DNA of 7,244 nt from a bacterium (GCA_021817185.1 JAKAVU010000144.1:1-7244); one strand, 5' to 3'. Positions 1 through 6,193 are shown, numbered from the stretch's first letter. Numbers and translations are program-made. Notes: generated from the sequence alone by a model not told the origin.

Positions 1-599
1 GCCGCCACCACCGACCCGAACACCAGCAGCAGCAGCAGCAGCGAGACCGGCAGGGCGATCACCTCGGCCCGCTTCAGCTGCTGCTCCAGGCCGCTGTTGT
101 AGAGGGCGTCGATGGCGGGGGCCCCGGTGACCCACATGTGCAGGCCCGGTGGGGGCTCGATGTAGGAGGTCAGCGACTTCAGCTGGTTGGTGGCGGCGGT
201 CTCCCCCAGCTTGAGGTTGATGACGGCAAAGGTGTCATGGCCGTGGGCGCCGATGAACACCGGGTCCTTGGTGTTGCTGTAGTCGAGCACACTGGCCACC
301 TGGGGGCGCCTGGCCAGGCGCTCGAAGCTGCGGTCGACCGCCTGCTGCACCGTGGGACTGGCAGCGTTCGCGGTCGGGCTGCGATAGACCAGCAGCAGCT
401 GCGTCTTGGCGGCTCCGAAGTGCTGGGCGAGCAGCTCGGTGGCCCGCTGGCTCTGGGAGCCGGGCACCGAGAAGCCGCCCGCCTCGAGCTGGCCCCCGAG
501 GGGGACGGAGAGCAGGAGCAGGACCACCATCAGTGCGACAGCCGCCCCGGGGATCACCCTGCGGTGCCGGTAGGTGAAGCGTCCCAGCCGATGAAACAA
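1..599 (-). CDS. MMPL/RND-family membrane transporter, N-terminal part (cut by window edge)
   Basis: This is the first 199 residues of an MMPL-type (RND superfamily) inner-membrane exporter, a family that moves lipids, siderophores or drugs using the proton gradient. The start is a TTG at 599. An AGGAG Shine-Dalgarno (608-612) lies 8 nt upstream, and the frame closes with a TGA further upstream, with no ATG or GTG between. Residues 14-34 form a first membrane helix after a basic N-terminus (RHRRV). Residues 35-175 are the first extracytoplasmic domain, which contains the family-typical stretch GGFSVPGSQSQRATELL at 41-57. A second helix starts near 177 with a six-leucine run. The remaining helices and second porter domain lie beyond the window. 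The gene is divergent from a TetR regulator with an operator-like palindrome between them, so repression by that regulator with relief by a substrate is likely. The cargo cannot be told from this part. Confidence 0.9.
   Translation of the reverse strand, partial: MFHRLGRFTYRHRRVIPGAAVALMVVLLLLSVPLGGQLEAGGFSVPGSQSQRATELLAQHFGAAKTQLLLVYRSPTANAASPTVQQAVDRSFERLARRPQVASVLDYSNTKDPVFIGAHGHDTFAVINLKLGETAATNQLKSLTSYIEPPPGLHMWVTGAPAIDALYNSGLEQQLKRAEVIALPVSLLLLLLVFGSVVA
24..42. repeat. CAG/CTG trinucleotide run
   Basis: Six perfect CAG units on the plus strand (CTG on the coding minus strand) encode six leucines in the second membrane helix of the MMPL transporter. It is a codon-level microsatellite; leucine runs are common in membrane helices. 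Confidence 0.8.
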
Positions 600-607
600 G
601 CGCCCCG

Positions 608-612
608 CTCCT
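608..612 (-). promoter_or_regulatory. Shine-Dalgarno for the MMPL gene
   Basis: On the minus strand this reads AGGAG, 8 nt before the TTG at 599-597. It decides the start, because the frame has no ATG or GTG between its upstream TGA and this TTG. Confidence 0.7.
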
Positions 613-636
613 AAGCTGCCGTGGCTCCTGGGAACA

Positions 637-660
637 ACATGAATGAATATTCATTCATGT
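637..660. promoter_or_regulatory. 24-bp perfect palindrome, probable TetR operator
   Basis: The half-site ACATGAATGAAT is followed directly by its exact reverse complement, giving 12 bp per arm with no spacer. It sits in the 113-bp gap between the divergent MMPL and TetR genes, 37 nt from the MMPL start and 52 nt from the proposed tetR start. It is the only AT-rich patch in the surrounding GC-rich DNA. TetR-family dimers typically bind palindromes of roughly this size between themselves and a divergent target, so binding by the adjacent regulator is a well-founded inference but is not shown by sequence alone. Confidence 0.8.
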
Positions 661-678
661 AGACTCAAAGCATATCAG
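650..678 (+). promoter_or_regulatory. Candidate sigma-70-type promoter for tetR, overlapping the operator
   Basis: TTCATT (650-655) could serve as a -35 element and TATCAG (673-678) as a -10, separated by 17 nt. The matches to the consensus are partial (about 3 of 6 and 4 of 6). The -35 lies inside the right arm of the palindrome, so a bound repressor would block it and give autoregulation. A matching minus-strand promoter for the exporter must lie in the same region, but I could not choose one with confidence. Confidence 0.3.
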
Positions 679-699
679 GTGCCCGACGGGGGGCGCTCC

Positions 700-705
700 A
701 GGAGG
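700..705 (+). promoter_or_regulatory. Full AGGAGG Shine-Dalgarno ahead of an ATC codon
   Basis: AGGAGG is followed by 7 nt and then ATC ATC at 713-718, in frame with the TetR domain. This is ideal spacing for a start at 713, and no ATG, GTG or TTG sits at that distance. It is the main evidence for a non-canonical tetR start. Confidence 0.6.
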
Positions 706-712
706 TTTCGCC

Positions 713-1363
713 ATCATCTCGGAGGGGCTGTCGGAAAAGAGCACGGCTCATGCTGACCAGGTTCGCCGCCGGATCCTGGAAGGGGCCAAGCGGGCCTTCG
801 CGCGGTCCGGCATGCAGGGCACCAGCGTGCCTGAGATCGCCGCCGAGTGCGGGGTTTCGGTTGGCCTGCTCTACCGCTATTTCACCAGCAAGGCGGAGCT
901 CTACACCGCCATCTGCAGCCTGGAGACGAAGGCGGAGGCGGAGGGACTGCGCGCGGAACTGGAGCTCATCTCCGACCCCCGGCTGTGGCTGGAGCATGCG
1001 ATCGACTTCTACCTGGACCGGTTGGACGCCGAGGGCGGCGCGGGGCTGCTCCTGGGCGCGATGGCGGAGGCTCCGACCAATGAGGTGATCCGGGCCTCCC
1101 TGCGCCTGCGCCGAGAGGTGATCACCTCCTTCGTCGAGTCCTTCCTGGCGGCTCGGATCGCGGCCAAGGACCTGCCCGAGGCGATGCCGACCGCCGCCCT
1201 GGCCCGTGCCATCGCCATGCTCCTGGACGGGGTCGTCATGGAGTGGGCGGTGGCGGGTCCGGAGTTGGACCTCGCTCAGGTGCGGGCGGCGCTCTTGGCC
1301 CTGGTCACCCGCGTCACCTCCACCGGCGCTCAGCCGGGCAAGCCGGCCGCGGACAGCGCCTGA
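713..1363 (+). CDS. TetR/AcrR-family transcriptional repressor (apparent ATC start)
   Basis: A TetR-family one-component regulator: an N-terminal helix-turn-helix that binds DNA as a dimer and a C-terminal all-helical ligand pocket. With a start at 713 the protein has 216 residues, usual for the family. Helix 1 is about 17-33 (VRRRILEGAKRAFARSG), and the HTH is about 37-59, ending in the family hallmark GLLYRYFTSKAELY (51-64). Residues 65-200 are helical and form the ligand/dimer domain; the last 15 residues look disordered. The only ATG near the front (812) is residue 34 and would remove helix 1. Upstream of it the frame holds no ATG, GTG or TTG. ATC at 713 follows a perfect AGGAGG by 7 nt, so it is chosen, with ATC at 716 and CTG at 728 as weaker options. 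A sequencing error turning ATG into ATC is also possible. The gene diverges from an MMPL exporter that it probably represses, and it overlaps the convergent PLP-enzyme gene by 34 bp. Confidence 0.88.
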   Translation: MISEGLSEKSTAHADQVRRRILEGAKRAFARSGMQGTSVPEIAAECGVSVGLLYRYFTSKAELYTAICSLETKAEAEGLRAELELISDPRLWLEHAIDFYLDRLDAEGGAGLLLGAMAEAPTNEVIRASLRLRREVITSFVESFLAARIAAKDLPEAMPTAALARAIAMLLDGVVMEWAVAGPELDLAQVRAALLALVTRVTSTGAQPGKPAADSA

Positions 1364-2469
1364 AGCAGGTCGGCGAGAAGGTCGGAGCGGTCCTCGATGC
1401 CGACCGACATCCGGACCAGGCCGGGGGGCAGGTGCTCCTCCCCCTGCCAGCGGCCTCGGCGCTCCAGCAAGGACCCGACCGAACCCAGGCTGGTGGCGTT
1501 GGCCCAGACCGTGGTCGCGGCGCAGAAGCGCTCGGTGGTTGGGGCGTCGGCTCGAAGCTCCATAGCGAGCATGGCGCCGAAGCCCGCCTGCAATCGGGAC
1601 TTCGCCAGCTCGTGCTGGGGGTGGCCGGGCAGCCCGGGGTAGAGCACCCGCTGGATCGCCGGATGCTCCTTGAGCCTCATCGCCAGCCAGCTCGCGTTCC
1701 CCATCTGCCGTTGCAGCCTCACGTCGAGGGTCCGCAGCCCCCTGAGCGCGAGCCATGCCTCCAGCTGCCCGGGACAGCCCCCACGGCTGGTCCGGTGGTG
1801 GCGCAGCCGTTCGGCGAGCTCAGGGTCGCGGGCCAGAACGATCCCCAGGATGAGGTCATCATGCCCGCCGATGTACTTGGACGCGGAGTGGATCACCAGG
1901 TCCGCGCCGAGCCCCAGGGGGCGGCACACCAAGGGGGTCGCCATGGTGTTGTCGACCGCCAGCAGAGCTCCGCTTCGGTGCGCCACCTCGGCGCAGCCCG
2001 CCAGATCCGGCACGGTGAGCAGAGGGTTGCCCAGGGTCTCCACCAACACCAGGGCCGCACCCCGCACCGCGGCCTCGACCTCTGCCAGATCGGTCGCGTC
2101 GACGAGGCGGACCTGGCAGCGGCCCCGCCGGCCAAGCTCCTCCAACAGCAGCCGGCTGCCGGTGTAGGAATCCTTGGCCACCACCACCGCACCCCCATCG
2201 GGCGCCAGCTCCAGCACCGCCGCCACCGCGGCCATCCCCGAGCTGAACGCGATCCCCTGGGTCCCCTCCTCCAGCTCCGCCACCGCCTGCTCCAGGAGTG
2301 CCCAGGTCGGATTGTGGTCCCGCCCGTAGCTGAGGCCGGACGGGTTGGCGTGATCGAAGGTGGCGGAGACCACCAGTGGCGGGGTCAGCGCTCCCGTCTG
2401 GGGGTCGCGGAACCGCGAGCCATGGACGACCCTGGTGGCGACTCTGAGCTCCTGGGGCAGATCCTTCAA
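1330..2469 (-). CDS. Cys/Met-metabolism PLP-dependent enzyme (cystathionine gamma-synthase/lyase-like)
   Basis: A 379-residue fold-type I PLP enzyme of the trans-sulfuration family, cytosolic and probably a tetramer, acting on a sulfur amino acid or an O-acylated homoserine or serine. Visible sites: YGR at 48-50 (phosphate contact from the neighbouring subunit), SSGM at 77-80, Y102 (ring stacking), D173 in AVDNTMATP (pyridine nitrogen), catalytic K198 in HSASKYIGGH, and R353 in VRMSVGIED (substrate carboxylate). The methionine gamma-lyase cysteine position is not a cysteine here (YTGS at 102-105), which argues against that activity. Synthase, gamma-lyase and beta-lyase cannot be separated by eye. 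The start is a TTG at 2469 with AGGAG 5 nt upstream. It shares a 4-nt TTGA overlap with the lyase gene before it, and the known N-terminal pattern of the family begins a few residues later. It is the last gene of the five-gene unit. Two signature positions deviate from the family pattern (S197, D204). Confidence 0.87.
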   Translation of the reverse strand: MKDLPQELRVATRVVHGSRFRDPQTGALTPPLVVSATFDHANPSGLSYGRDHNPTWALLEQAVAELEEGTQGIAFSSGMAAVAAVLELAPDGGAVVVAKDSYTGSRLLLEELGRRGRCQVRLVDATDLAEVEAAVRGAALVLVETLGNPLLTVPDLAGCAEVAHRSGALLAVDNTMATPLVCRPLGLGADLVIHSASKYIGGHDDLILGIVLARDPELAERLRHHRTSRGGCPGQLEAWLALRGLRTLDVRLQRQMGNASWLAMRLKEHPAIQRVLYPGLPGHPQHELAKSRLQAGFGAMLAMELRADAPTTERFCAATTVWANATSLGSVGSLLERRGRWQGEEHLPPGLVRMSVGIEDRSDLLADLLQALSAAGLPG

Positions 2470-3356
2470 GCCCGCTCCTCTCGCGCCCGCGCCAGCACCG
2501 CCCTCGCCATCCGCAGATTGGCCTCGTCCACCATCTCCTCTCCCAGCCGTGAGGCCCCTCCCTTGGCCGACACCACCGCCAGCATCTCCCGGGCGCGGGC
2601 GACCTGTTCCGGCGAGGGCGCGAACTCGGAGTTGATGGTCGCCAGCTGCTCGGGATGGATGGCCCACTTCCCGTCCACGCCCAGAGCGACCGCCCGCCGG
2701 CAGGCCTGCTCGAGGCCGACAGGATCCGCCAGCCTTGAGTAGGGCCCGTCGATGACCTGCAGGCCGCGGGCCCTGGCCGCGACCGCGATGCGCGTGAGGG
2801 GGTAGTGCCAGACGTCACCGGGATAGCCCAGGGCCTGGCCCCCGATCACGGTCTGGGGCATCCCCATGTCGGCCGCGAAGTCTCCCGGGCCGAAGATCAG
2901 CGCCTCCAGCCTGGCGGAGCTGGTCGCGAGCTCACTGACCGCCTCCAAGCCGGCCGCGGTTTCGATCTGGATCTCGATCCCCAACCGCGGCATTCCCGGC
3001 GCCTCCAGCGCGTCGAGGCAGTGGGCGACGAAACCCACCTCGGACGGATGGGAGACCTTGGGGACGACCACGGTGGCCAGCCGGCTGCCGACCCTGGGAA
3101 CTATTTCGAGCAGGTCCTGGAGCGCCCACGGTCCCCCGACCGCGTTGATCCGCACCGCCACCGACCGGCCCCCGAAGTCGAGCGACTCCAGCGCGGCCGC
3201 CAGCTCGAGGCGGGCCCGAGCCCGGCTCTCATCATCGGCCGCGACCGCGTCCTCCAGATCCAGCACCACCCCGTCGGTGGGTAGGGTGGCCGCCTTGGCG
3301 ACCATCCCCCGCTTATCGCCGGGACAGACCAGGATCGAACGGCGCACACCGATCAC
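2466..3356 (-). CDS. HpcH/HpaI-type CoA ester lyase (CitE-like)
   Basis: A 296-residue TIM-barrel protein of the CitE/malyl-CoA lyase group. These enzymes cleave or form C-C bonds of acyl-CoA esters such as citryl-CoA, malyl-CoA or citramalyl-CoA, and some act as malyl-CoA thioesterases. Family motifs in order: RRSILVCPGDK (5-15), VVLDLEDAV (30-38), AVRINAVGG (67-75, with R69 for substrate), IQIETAAGLEAV (129-140, E132 a metal ligand), LIFGPGDFAADMG (153-165, D159 a metal ligand) and KWAIHPEQ (230-237). Length is normal for the stand-alone enzyme. The citE subunit of citrate lyase is usually flanked by citD and citF; neither is seen, so an independent CoA-ester lyase is more likely. The start is GTG at 3356, sharing a GTGA overlap with the preceding gene; no strong Shine-Dalgarno is seen, fitting translational coupling. 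The precise substrate is unknown. Confidence 0.9.
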   Translation of the reverse strand: MIGVRRSILVCPGDKRGMVAKAATLPTDGVVLDLEDAVAADDESRARARLELAAALESLDFGGRSVAVRINAVGGPWALQDLLEIVPRVGSRLATVVVPKVSHPSEVGFVAHCLDALEAPGMPRLGIEIQIETAAGLEAVSELATSSARLEALIFGPGDFAADMGMPQTVIGGQALGYPGDVWHYPLTRIAVAARARGLQVIDGPYSRLADPVGLEQACRRAVALGVDGKWAIHPEQLATINSEFAPSPEQVARAREMLAVVSAKGGASRLGEEMVDEANLRMARAVLARAREERA

Positions 3357-3730
3357 TGGAGCGGATCAGGCCCCTCTTCCGCTGGCCCTCCCAGCCGCCT
3401 CATGAGATCCTCGATCAGGCGGCGGGCCTCGGGATCCTCCAGCAGCCGCTCCTGGAAGGCCTGGGCCGCGTGCCGGATCTGGGGGTCGTCCATCAACCGC
3501 TCCTGCATCTTGGAGAACTGATCCATCATGTCCTTGGCCGCGGTCTCCTGGGCCACCTGGAGCAGGACCGGCTGCGAAGCGGCCGCCGCCACCGCCTCCA
3601 GCTGCTGGCGGATCATCTCGATCCCCTTGCAGCCGAGGCACTCGCCCTGCAGCTGGCAGTGGCAGAGCTGGCGCTTGAGCTGGTCGAGCTCGCGGTGGAT
3701 CCCGCTCAGATCGATCGGTCCGTTCACCAT
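3353..3730 (-). CDS. 125-aa protein of unknown function with CHC-x5-C-x2-C cluster
   Basis: I do not recognise this family. The 125-residue product is hydrophilic and mostly helical in character, with no signal peptide or membrane segment. Near the N-terminus four cysteines and a histidine cluster at C23, H24, C25, C31 and C34, suited to one zinc ion or another metal. Residues 38-75 look like an amphipathic helix with an alanine-rich part. Two near-identical 11-residue units follow, QERLMDDPQIR (76-86) and QERLLEDPEAR (93-103), 17 residues apart; the tail is acidic and proline-containing. The start is ATG at 3730, with TAA three codons upstream in frame. The GTG directly after it is an alternative. 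It lies 21 nt after the methyltransferase stop and overlaps the CoA lyase start by 4 nt (GTGA), so it is co-translated with enzymes and may be an accessory or regulatory subunit. That role is inference. Its position between coupled genes makes it very likely a real gene. Confidence 0.8.
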   Translation of the reverse strand: MVNGPIDLSGIHRELDQLKRQLCHCQLQGECLGCKGIEMIRQQLEAVAAAASQPVLLQVAQETAAKDMMDQFSKMQERLMDDPQIRHAAQAFQERLLEDPEARRLIEDLMRRLGGPAEEGPDPLQ

Positions 3731-3751
3731 CTCAGGTTACGCCAGCGCGGA

Positions 3752-4555
3752 TCAGAAGATCGGTTGGAGTGGGCGGCGGGCCCGGATCAGGGCGTGCCAG
3801 TAGCGGTGATAGAAGCGGCCCTCCCGCCACTGCGGACTCAGCTGGCCCGCGATCGCCGCGGGGGCCGTCTCGTAATAGTCCAGCAACCGCTGGCGATCCT
3901 GGGAACTCACCCCGGCCACCTGGAACCAGTCCAGGATGTCCTTCTCCTGCTCGATCCGCTCGGCATGCTCGACCGCAAAGCCCATCGCCTGGAGCAGGGC
4001 GCGCCACTCCTCCAACGCCCGGCTGCGGACGTGCGACGGGTCCCGGCCCACCTCGACCACCTCCAGCCAGTCGCGCACGACGGGGGGCGGGGAGCAGTCG
4101 CTGACCGCGAAGGCGCCGCCGGGCACCAGCACCCGGTAGGCCTCCGCCAAAGCCGGGATCAGCCCCCGAAAGTGATGGGGCGCCGATCTCACCAGCACCC
4201 GGTCGAAGGCCTCCGCCGGGAACGGCAGCTGCTCGGCGTTCGCGCGCACGAAGGTGACGTTGCGAACCTCGCGGGAGGCCGCCAGTTGGCGCGCCTGCTC
4301 CAGCATCTCCTCGGTCAGGTCGAGGGCCACCACCTCGCGCACCAGCGGCGCGGCGGCCAGGGCGACATGCCCGGCCCCCGTGGCCACGTCCAGCACCCGG
4401 TGGTTGGGCTTCAGATCGCAGATGGAGATGAAGCGCGCCAGCGACACCGGATCGGAATGGGTCTGACTGGTGCGGTACGCCTCAGCGACACGGGCGAACT
4501 GCTCTCGGCTGTCGCCGATCTCCCGATCCGGTCCCGATGCCGAGCCCGGGGTCAC
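3752..4555 (-). CDS. Class I SAM-dependent methyltransferase (UbiE/MenG-like fold)
   Basis: A 267-residue cytosolic methyltransferase of the Methyltransf_11/UbiE type. Motif I is VLDVATGAGHVALA (54-67), which binds the S-adenosylmethionine methionine part. The acidic residue ending strand 2 is D79 in VVALDLTEEMLEQA, and binding of the adenine is marked by ANAEQLPFP (106-112 onward). Strand 4 is FDRVLVRSAPHHF (117-129) and strand 5 is VLVPGGAFAVSDCS (142-155). Residues 190-267 form a C-terminal part rich in aromatic and basic residues (YYET, FYHRYWHALIRARRP), likely substrate-binding. Quinone, lipid or small-molecule substrates are all possible; no ubiquinone or menaquinone genes are nearby to support a quinone role. 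The GTG start at 4555 overlaps the stop of the upstream 541-aa gene by 4 nt (GTGA), so translation is probably coupled; no strong Shine-Dalgarno is present. Confidence 0.9.
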   Translation of the reverse strand: MTPGSASGPDREIGDSREQFARVAEAYRTSQTHSDPVSLARFISICDLKPNHRVLDVATGAGHVALAAAPLVREVVALDLTEEMLEQARQLAASREVRNVTFVRANAEQLPFPAEAFDRVLVRSAPHHFRGLIPALAEAYRVLVPGGAFAVSDCSPPPVVRDWLEVVEVGRDPSHVRSRALEEWRALLQAMGFAVEHAERIEQEKDILDWFQVAGVSSQDRQRLLDYYETAPAAIAGQLSPQWREGRFYHRYWHALIRARRPLQPIF

Positions 4556-6177
4556 AAGGGATAGCCGGCCAAGAGCGTCTCCAGCGGGATCGGCTCCAGG
4601 GAATGGGGTCCCCCGAACCGGACGTCGATCTCGGCATCCAGATCCTTGATCAGCTCCCGAAGTGGCGCCAGGTCCTCCTCGGGGATGGAGGCACCCGAAT
4701 AGGCACCCACCAGCCTTCCCTCGTCGAACAGCGCCACCCCCGTGCCCGTCGCCGCCTCGACCACGAGCCCTCCCGAGGCCGAACGCTTGCTGAGGAAGCT
4801 GCGCAGCCCATCGAGGTCGACGAACATCGCTCCCAAACCGGAGAAGTGGACCGGCGCGTGCAGGAGCAGCCCCAGCCCGCGCGCGATCTCCGCGGGATAG
4901 GTGATCACGGTGATGATGTCCTGGCTGTTGGGGAAGGCGGGGAAGGAGACCCTGGTCGAGGTGCTGAGCCGCCCCTGGGCGTCAGAGGCGACGGCCACCA
5001 CATAGCCCTCCACCAGCACGATGTAGGTGTTGCGCCCATCCTGGGAGGCGACATGCATGACCCCGGTGTGGCCCTCTCCGGCGAGATGCCGCAGCAGCCT
5101 GGCCGGGTCGGTGAAGCCGACGCTCAGGTTGTGGAAGAGGAGCTCGCCCTCTGGGAGCGGGAACGTCCGCGCGCCCTCCACCACCGGCTCAGGGCCACCG
5201 GAAGGCTCCGGGACCGACTCGCGGCCGGCCCCCGTGGGAGAGACCTCCCAGGCGGTCTCCGAGACCGCCACCACCTCGGGCAGCTGATCGGGTTCGAACG
5301 GCTGCAGGTCACCCGGTTCGTCGGGTGCCGCCTCGACGGGCGCCTCCATCTCCATCCCCTCCTCACTGGTCGGCTCGACCTCGGGCAGCGAATAGTTCCC
5401 CTGCCCTGACTCCTCGGCCCCCATGGGCGCGGTCGTCTCCGCTGCGGGGAACGACTCGTCCCCCTCCTGCTCAGCGCGCGGCGCCCACAGCTGCTCCCCC
5501 TGGTCACCGGCGGCGGGCCACGCGTCGCCCGCCGCACCTGGTGACTGGTAGGTCGGGGCTGGCGCCTCCTCCTCCGGTTGGCCGAACCCGCCGGCCCCCC
5601 AGGGAGAGGCTCCGGCCTCCTCCGATGTCGGCGCCGGCTCGAAGGTGGGGAATCCACCGCCGAGCATGGGGCTCGGGGTCCACGCCGGAAGCTCTGGCGC
5701 CGCCCCGCTGTCGGGTTGGAATGAGAAGGGGTCGGTGAAACCCCCGCCTGACCACGGATCGGCTACCTGGCCCTCCGGCTCTGCGGGCGCACCCTCCGCC
5801 GTCTGGGCACCGCCATCCCCGGCCTGGTCCGATGCGGCCGCTTCGGGGCCGGGCTGCGGCACGAGCGGGTCCCGGCCCGAGGACTCCTCATCGGCGGGAG
5901 GCTCGACCGGGGGCTCTTCCGCCGGGGCGGGATCGGATCCCGCTTCTGTGCGGTCCCGCTCCTCATCCCGGCGGCGCCCGAAGACTCGGTGCACGTTCAG
6001 CTCGCCGGGCGGGATCGGCTGCGGACGGTAGGCCCCCTCAAGCCCGGTGGCGATCGGGACCGGGACCAGACGGCGCTGCCCGAGCGCCGCCTCCAGCAGA
6101 TCTTGCAGACGCCGCAGGAAGCCCGGGCCCCCGGTCGGGCCGTGATGGTTGCCGGCTCTGCGCTGGCTCTTGTTCAT
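4552..6177 (-). CDS. 541-aa protein: short N-terminal segment, long disordered linker, C-terminal DUF4388/PATAN-like repeat pair
   Basis: The function is not known. Three regions can be seen. Residues 1-75 hold a basic amphipathic helix (FLRRLQDLLEAAL, 20-32) and an arginine-rich end. Residues 76-340 are low-complexity and rich in Pro, Glu, Gly and Ala, and almost certainly disordered; they include three aromatic/GGF units near 141-198. Residues 345-525 are folded and seem to hold two related halves. Both have the pattern G-[hydrophobic strand]-hydrophobic-x-x-G-x-hydrophobic-V-A (TGVMHVASQ..YIVLVEGYVVAVASD at 371-399 and the SGGLVVEAATG..VALFDEGRLVGAYSG region at 468-495). This pattern resembles DUF4388/PATAN domains, which occur in bacterial signalling proteins of gliding, motility and two-component systems; the assignment is by eye only. 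No membrane helix or signal peptide is present. The start is ATG at 6177 with AGGAG 8 nt upstream, preferred over a TTG at 6222. First gene of the coupled unit. Confidence 0.85.
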   Translation of the reverse strand: MNKSQRRAGNHHGPTGGPGFLRRLQDLLEAALGQRRLVPVPIATGLEGAYRPQPIPPGELNVHRVFGRRRDEERDRTEAGSDPAPAEEPPVEPPADEESSGRDPLVPQPGPEAAASDQAGDGGAQTAEGAPAEPEGQVADPWSGGGFTDPFSFQPDSGAAPELPAWTPSPMLGGGFPTFEPAPTSEEAGASPWGAGGFGQPEEEAPAPTYQSPGAAGDAWPAAGDQGEQLWAPRAEQEGDESFPAAETTAPMGAEESGQGNYSLPEVEPTSEEGMEMEAPVEAAPDEPGDLQPFEPDQLPEVVAVSETAWEVSPTGAGRESVPEPSGGPEPVVEGARTFPLPEGELLFHNLSVGFTDPARLLRHLAGEGHTGVMHVASQDGRNTYIVLVEGYVVAVASDAQGRLSTSTRVSFPAFPNSQDIITVITYPAEIARGLGLLLHAPVHFSGLGAMFVDLDGLRSFLSKRSASGGLVVEAATGTGVALFDEGRLVGAYSGASIPEEDLAPLRELIKDLDAEIDVRFGGPHSLEPIPLETLLAGYPL

Positions 6178-6185
6178 GGTTTCAA

Positions 6186-6190
6186 CTCCT
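6186..6190 (-). promoter_or_regulatory. Strong Shine-Dalgarno deciding the 541-aa gene start
   Basis: AGGAG on the minus strand lies 8 nt before the ATG at 6177-6175. The longer frame beginning with TTG at 6222 has no comparable site and would place this Shine-Dalgarno inside the coding region, so the ATG is preferred. Confidence 0.7.
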
Positions 6191-6193
6191 GAA

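Noticed and set aside
812..1363. tetR starting at ATG 812
   Set aside because: It would delete helix 1 of the DNA-binding domain, which is plainly encoded just upstream, and has no Shine-Dalgarno at the right distance.
665..1756. A 363-codon minus-strand open frame across tetR
   Set aside because: It runs antisense to clear TetR motifs and overlaps the PLP enzyme in another frame; its composition is Arg/Gly/Ala-rich with no motif.
1330..2667. PLP enzyme with a 66-residue N-terminal extension
   Set aside because: The extra part is a Gly/Arg-rich shadow of the CoA lyase; the TTG at 2469 has a good Shine-Dalgarno and a TTGA overlap.
1243..2742. A 499-codon plus-strand open frame opposite the PLP enzyme and CoA lyase
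   Set aside because: It is antisense to two well-supported enzymes, has low-complexity Gly/Arg/Gln/His-rich composition and no recognisable motif; long antisense frames are expected in high-GC coding DNA.
3470..4564. A 364-codon plus-strand open frame opposite the methyltransferase
   Set aside because: Repetitive His/Gln/Leu/Arg composition and no family features; the minus-strand methyltransferase motifs explain this DNA.
4537..5409. A 290-codon plus-strand frame opposite the 541-aa gene
   Set aside because: Antisense to the folded C-terminal domain, with no recognisable features of its own.
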